Below, piece by piece: positions 63,751 to 64,000 of a stretch of 64,000 nt of DNA. The DNA comes from Streptomyces viridochromogenes (lineage in GTDB: Bacteria; Actinomycetota; Actinomycetes; Streptomycetales; Streptomycetaceae), in the NCBI RefSeq assembly GCF_001270495.1, contig NZ_LGUR01000193.1, positions 36,882 to 100,881 of the forward strand, given 5' to 3'. Position 1 is the stretch's first letter. Every line of letters starts with the position of its first letter. The notes beneath the pieces were generated by a model that saw only the letters and a program-made list of their open reading frames with translations, was not told the DNA's origin and did not search any database. Made by a program: the position numbers and the translations under genes.

Positions 63751-64000
63751 GCGAACTCCCCGGCGACCAGCAGCCGCAGCCGGGTCGCCGGACGCAGCCG
63801 GCCGAACCTGAAGCCGGTCGCGCGCCGCAGCAGCCGGTACGGCAGCCGGGCCACACCCACGCCGAGCAGCCGGTCGTCGGCCCGCTCGACGACCCGCAGC
63901 CGCAGCAGCACGGGGAAGTCGATGCCGTCGATGTCGAGGTCGCCGGTCAGCTGGACGGTGCCGGCTGATGCGGGGGCGGGGGCGGGGGCGGGGGCGGGGG
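63747..64000 (-). CDS. YceI-like protein, C-terminal part
   Basis: Only the last 84 codons are in the window. The visible sequence has an Ala-Pro repeat at the edge, then TVQLTGDLDIDGIDFPVLLRL and RVVERADDRLLGVGVARLPY, ending LRPATRLRLLVAGEFA. The GDLxIxGIxxPV pattern is that of YceI lipocalin-like proteins, which bind isoprenoid lipids. The stop overlaps the cupredoxin gene (GTGA), so the two are co-translated. The family is only tentatively assigned, because half of it cannot be seen. Confidence 0.65.
   Translation of the reverse strand, partial: PAPAPAPAPASAGTVQLTGDLDIDGIDFPVLLRLRVVERADDRLLGVGVARLPYRLLRRATGFRFGRLRPATRLRLLVAGEFA
63971..64000. repeat. Hexanucleotide tandem repeat (CGGGGG)5
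   Basis: Five perfect copies run to the window edge. On the minus strand they encode an Ala-Pro repeat of the YceI-like protein; such G-tracts are prone to slippage, but a 6-base unit keeps the frame. Confidence 0.85.

Overview
This is a piece of a Streptomyces chromosome. It has very high GC content, a strong G/C third-position bias, many GTG starts and GTGA/ATGA stop-start overlaps, and promoter elements of the TAnnnT type that often lie 6 bases before a start codon. Gene order and content (tandem rpf genes, eno, divIC, ppx, ndh, cfa, the tRNA-Leu(UAA) gene bldA, a hut cluster, purK-purE-dipeptidase) match the conserved core of the genus, as in the S. coelicolor SCO31xx-SCO30xx interval. 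That placement is from memory and was not checked by a search.

Layout. 1-6.7 kb: the end of an HNH nuclease gene, a GNAT-like enzyme, a membrane protein/Ser-Thr kinase pair, a SurA-like lipoprotein, mazG and a cytochrome P450 gene. 6.9-12.8 kb: two secreted resuscitation-promoting factors, the second behind a c-di-AMP (ydaO) riboswitch, then eno, divIC, a DUF501 gene and a Ppx/GppA phosphatase gene. 12.9-19.9 kb: a tiny secreted peptide, ndh behind a candidate Rex operator, a cyclopropane-fatty-acid synthase gene and a MacB-type ABC exporter. 20.3 kb: bldA, followed by pobA, a Bax-inhibitor-1 family protein and small hypothetical genes. 24.7-28.9 kb: thiolase, SGNH hydrolase and cystathionine beta-synthase genes. 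29.9-30.3 kb: the wreck of an osmoprotectant ABC operon. 30.4-32.9 kb: an aromatic amino-acid lyase homologue with an altered cofactor-forming tripeptide, in an operon with an RpiR regulator.

33.6-37.4 kb: a run of roadblock/LC7 proteins with no GTPase or kinase, and a PLP-dependent decarboxylase gene. 37.5-43.2 kb: a tightly coupled histidine-utilisation operon (hutU, an M20 amidohydrolase gene, hutF, hutI). 43.2-47.5 kb: a sigma-like/ricin-lectin fusion, a SigB/F-type sigma factor and its divergent STAS and ATPase partner proteins. 47.5-49.1 kb: a second-type seryl-tRNA synthetase gene behind what reads as a serine-specific T-box. 49.3-53.3 kb: a four-gene cell-surface cluster with two sortase substrates. 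53.4-64 kb: a POT transporter, a two-component system, a GtrA protein, purK-purE-dipeptidase, two VOC proteins, a CGNR regulator and a cupredoxin/YceI-like pair.

Non-coding structure is rich: strong hairpin terminators between convergent genes, a 208-bp giant hairpin repeat with a partial second copy 31 kb away, a 169-bp foldback element flanked by CTAG that supplies a gene's stop codon, and several operator-like palindromes. Protein families were assigned by eye from motifs; no searches were run.
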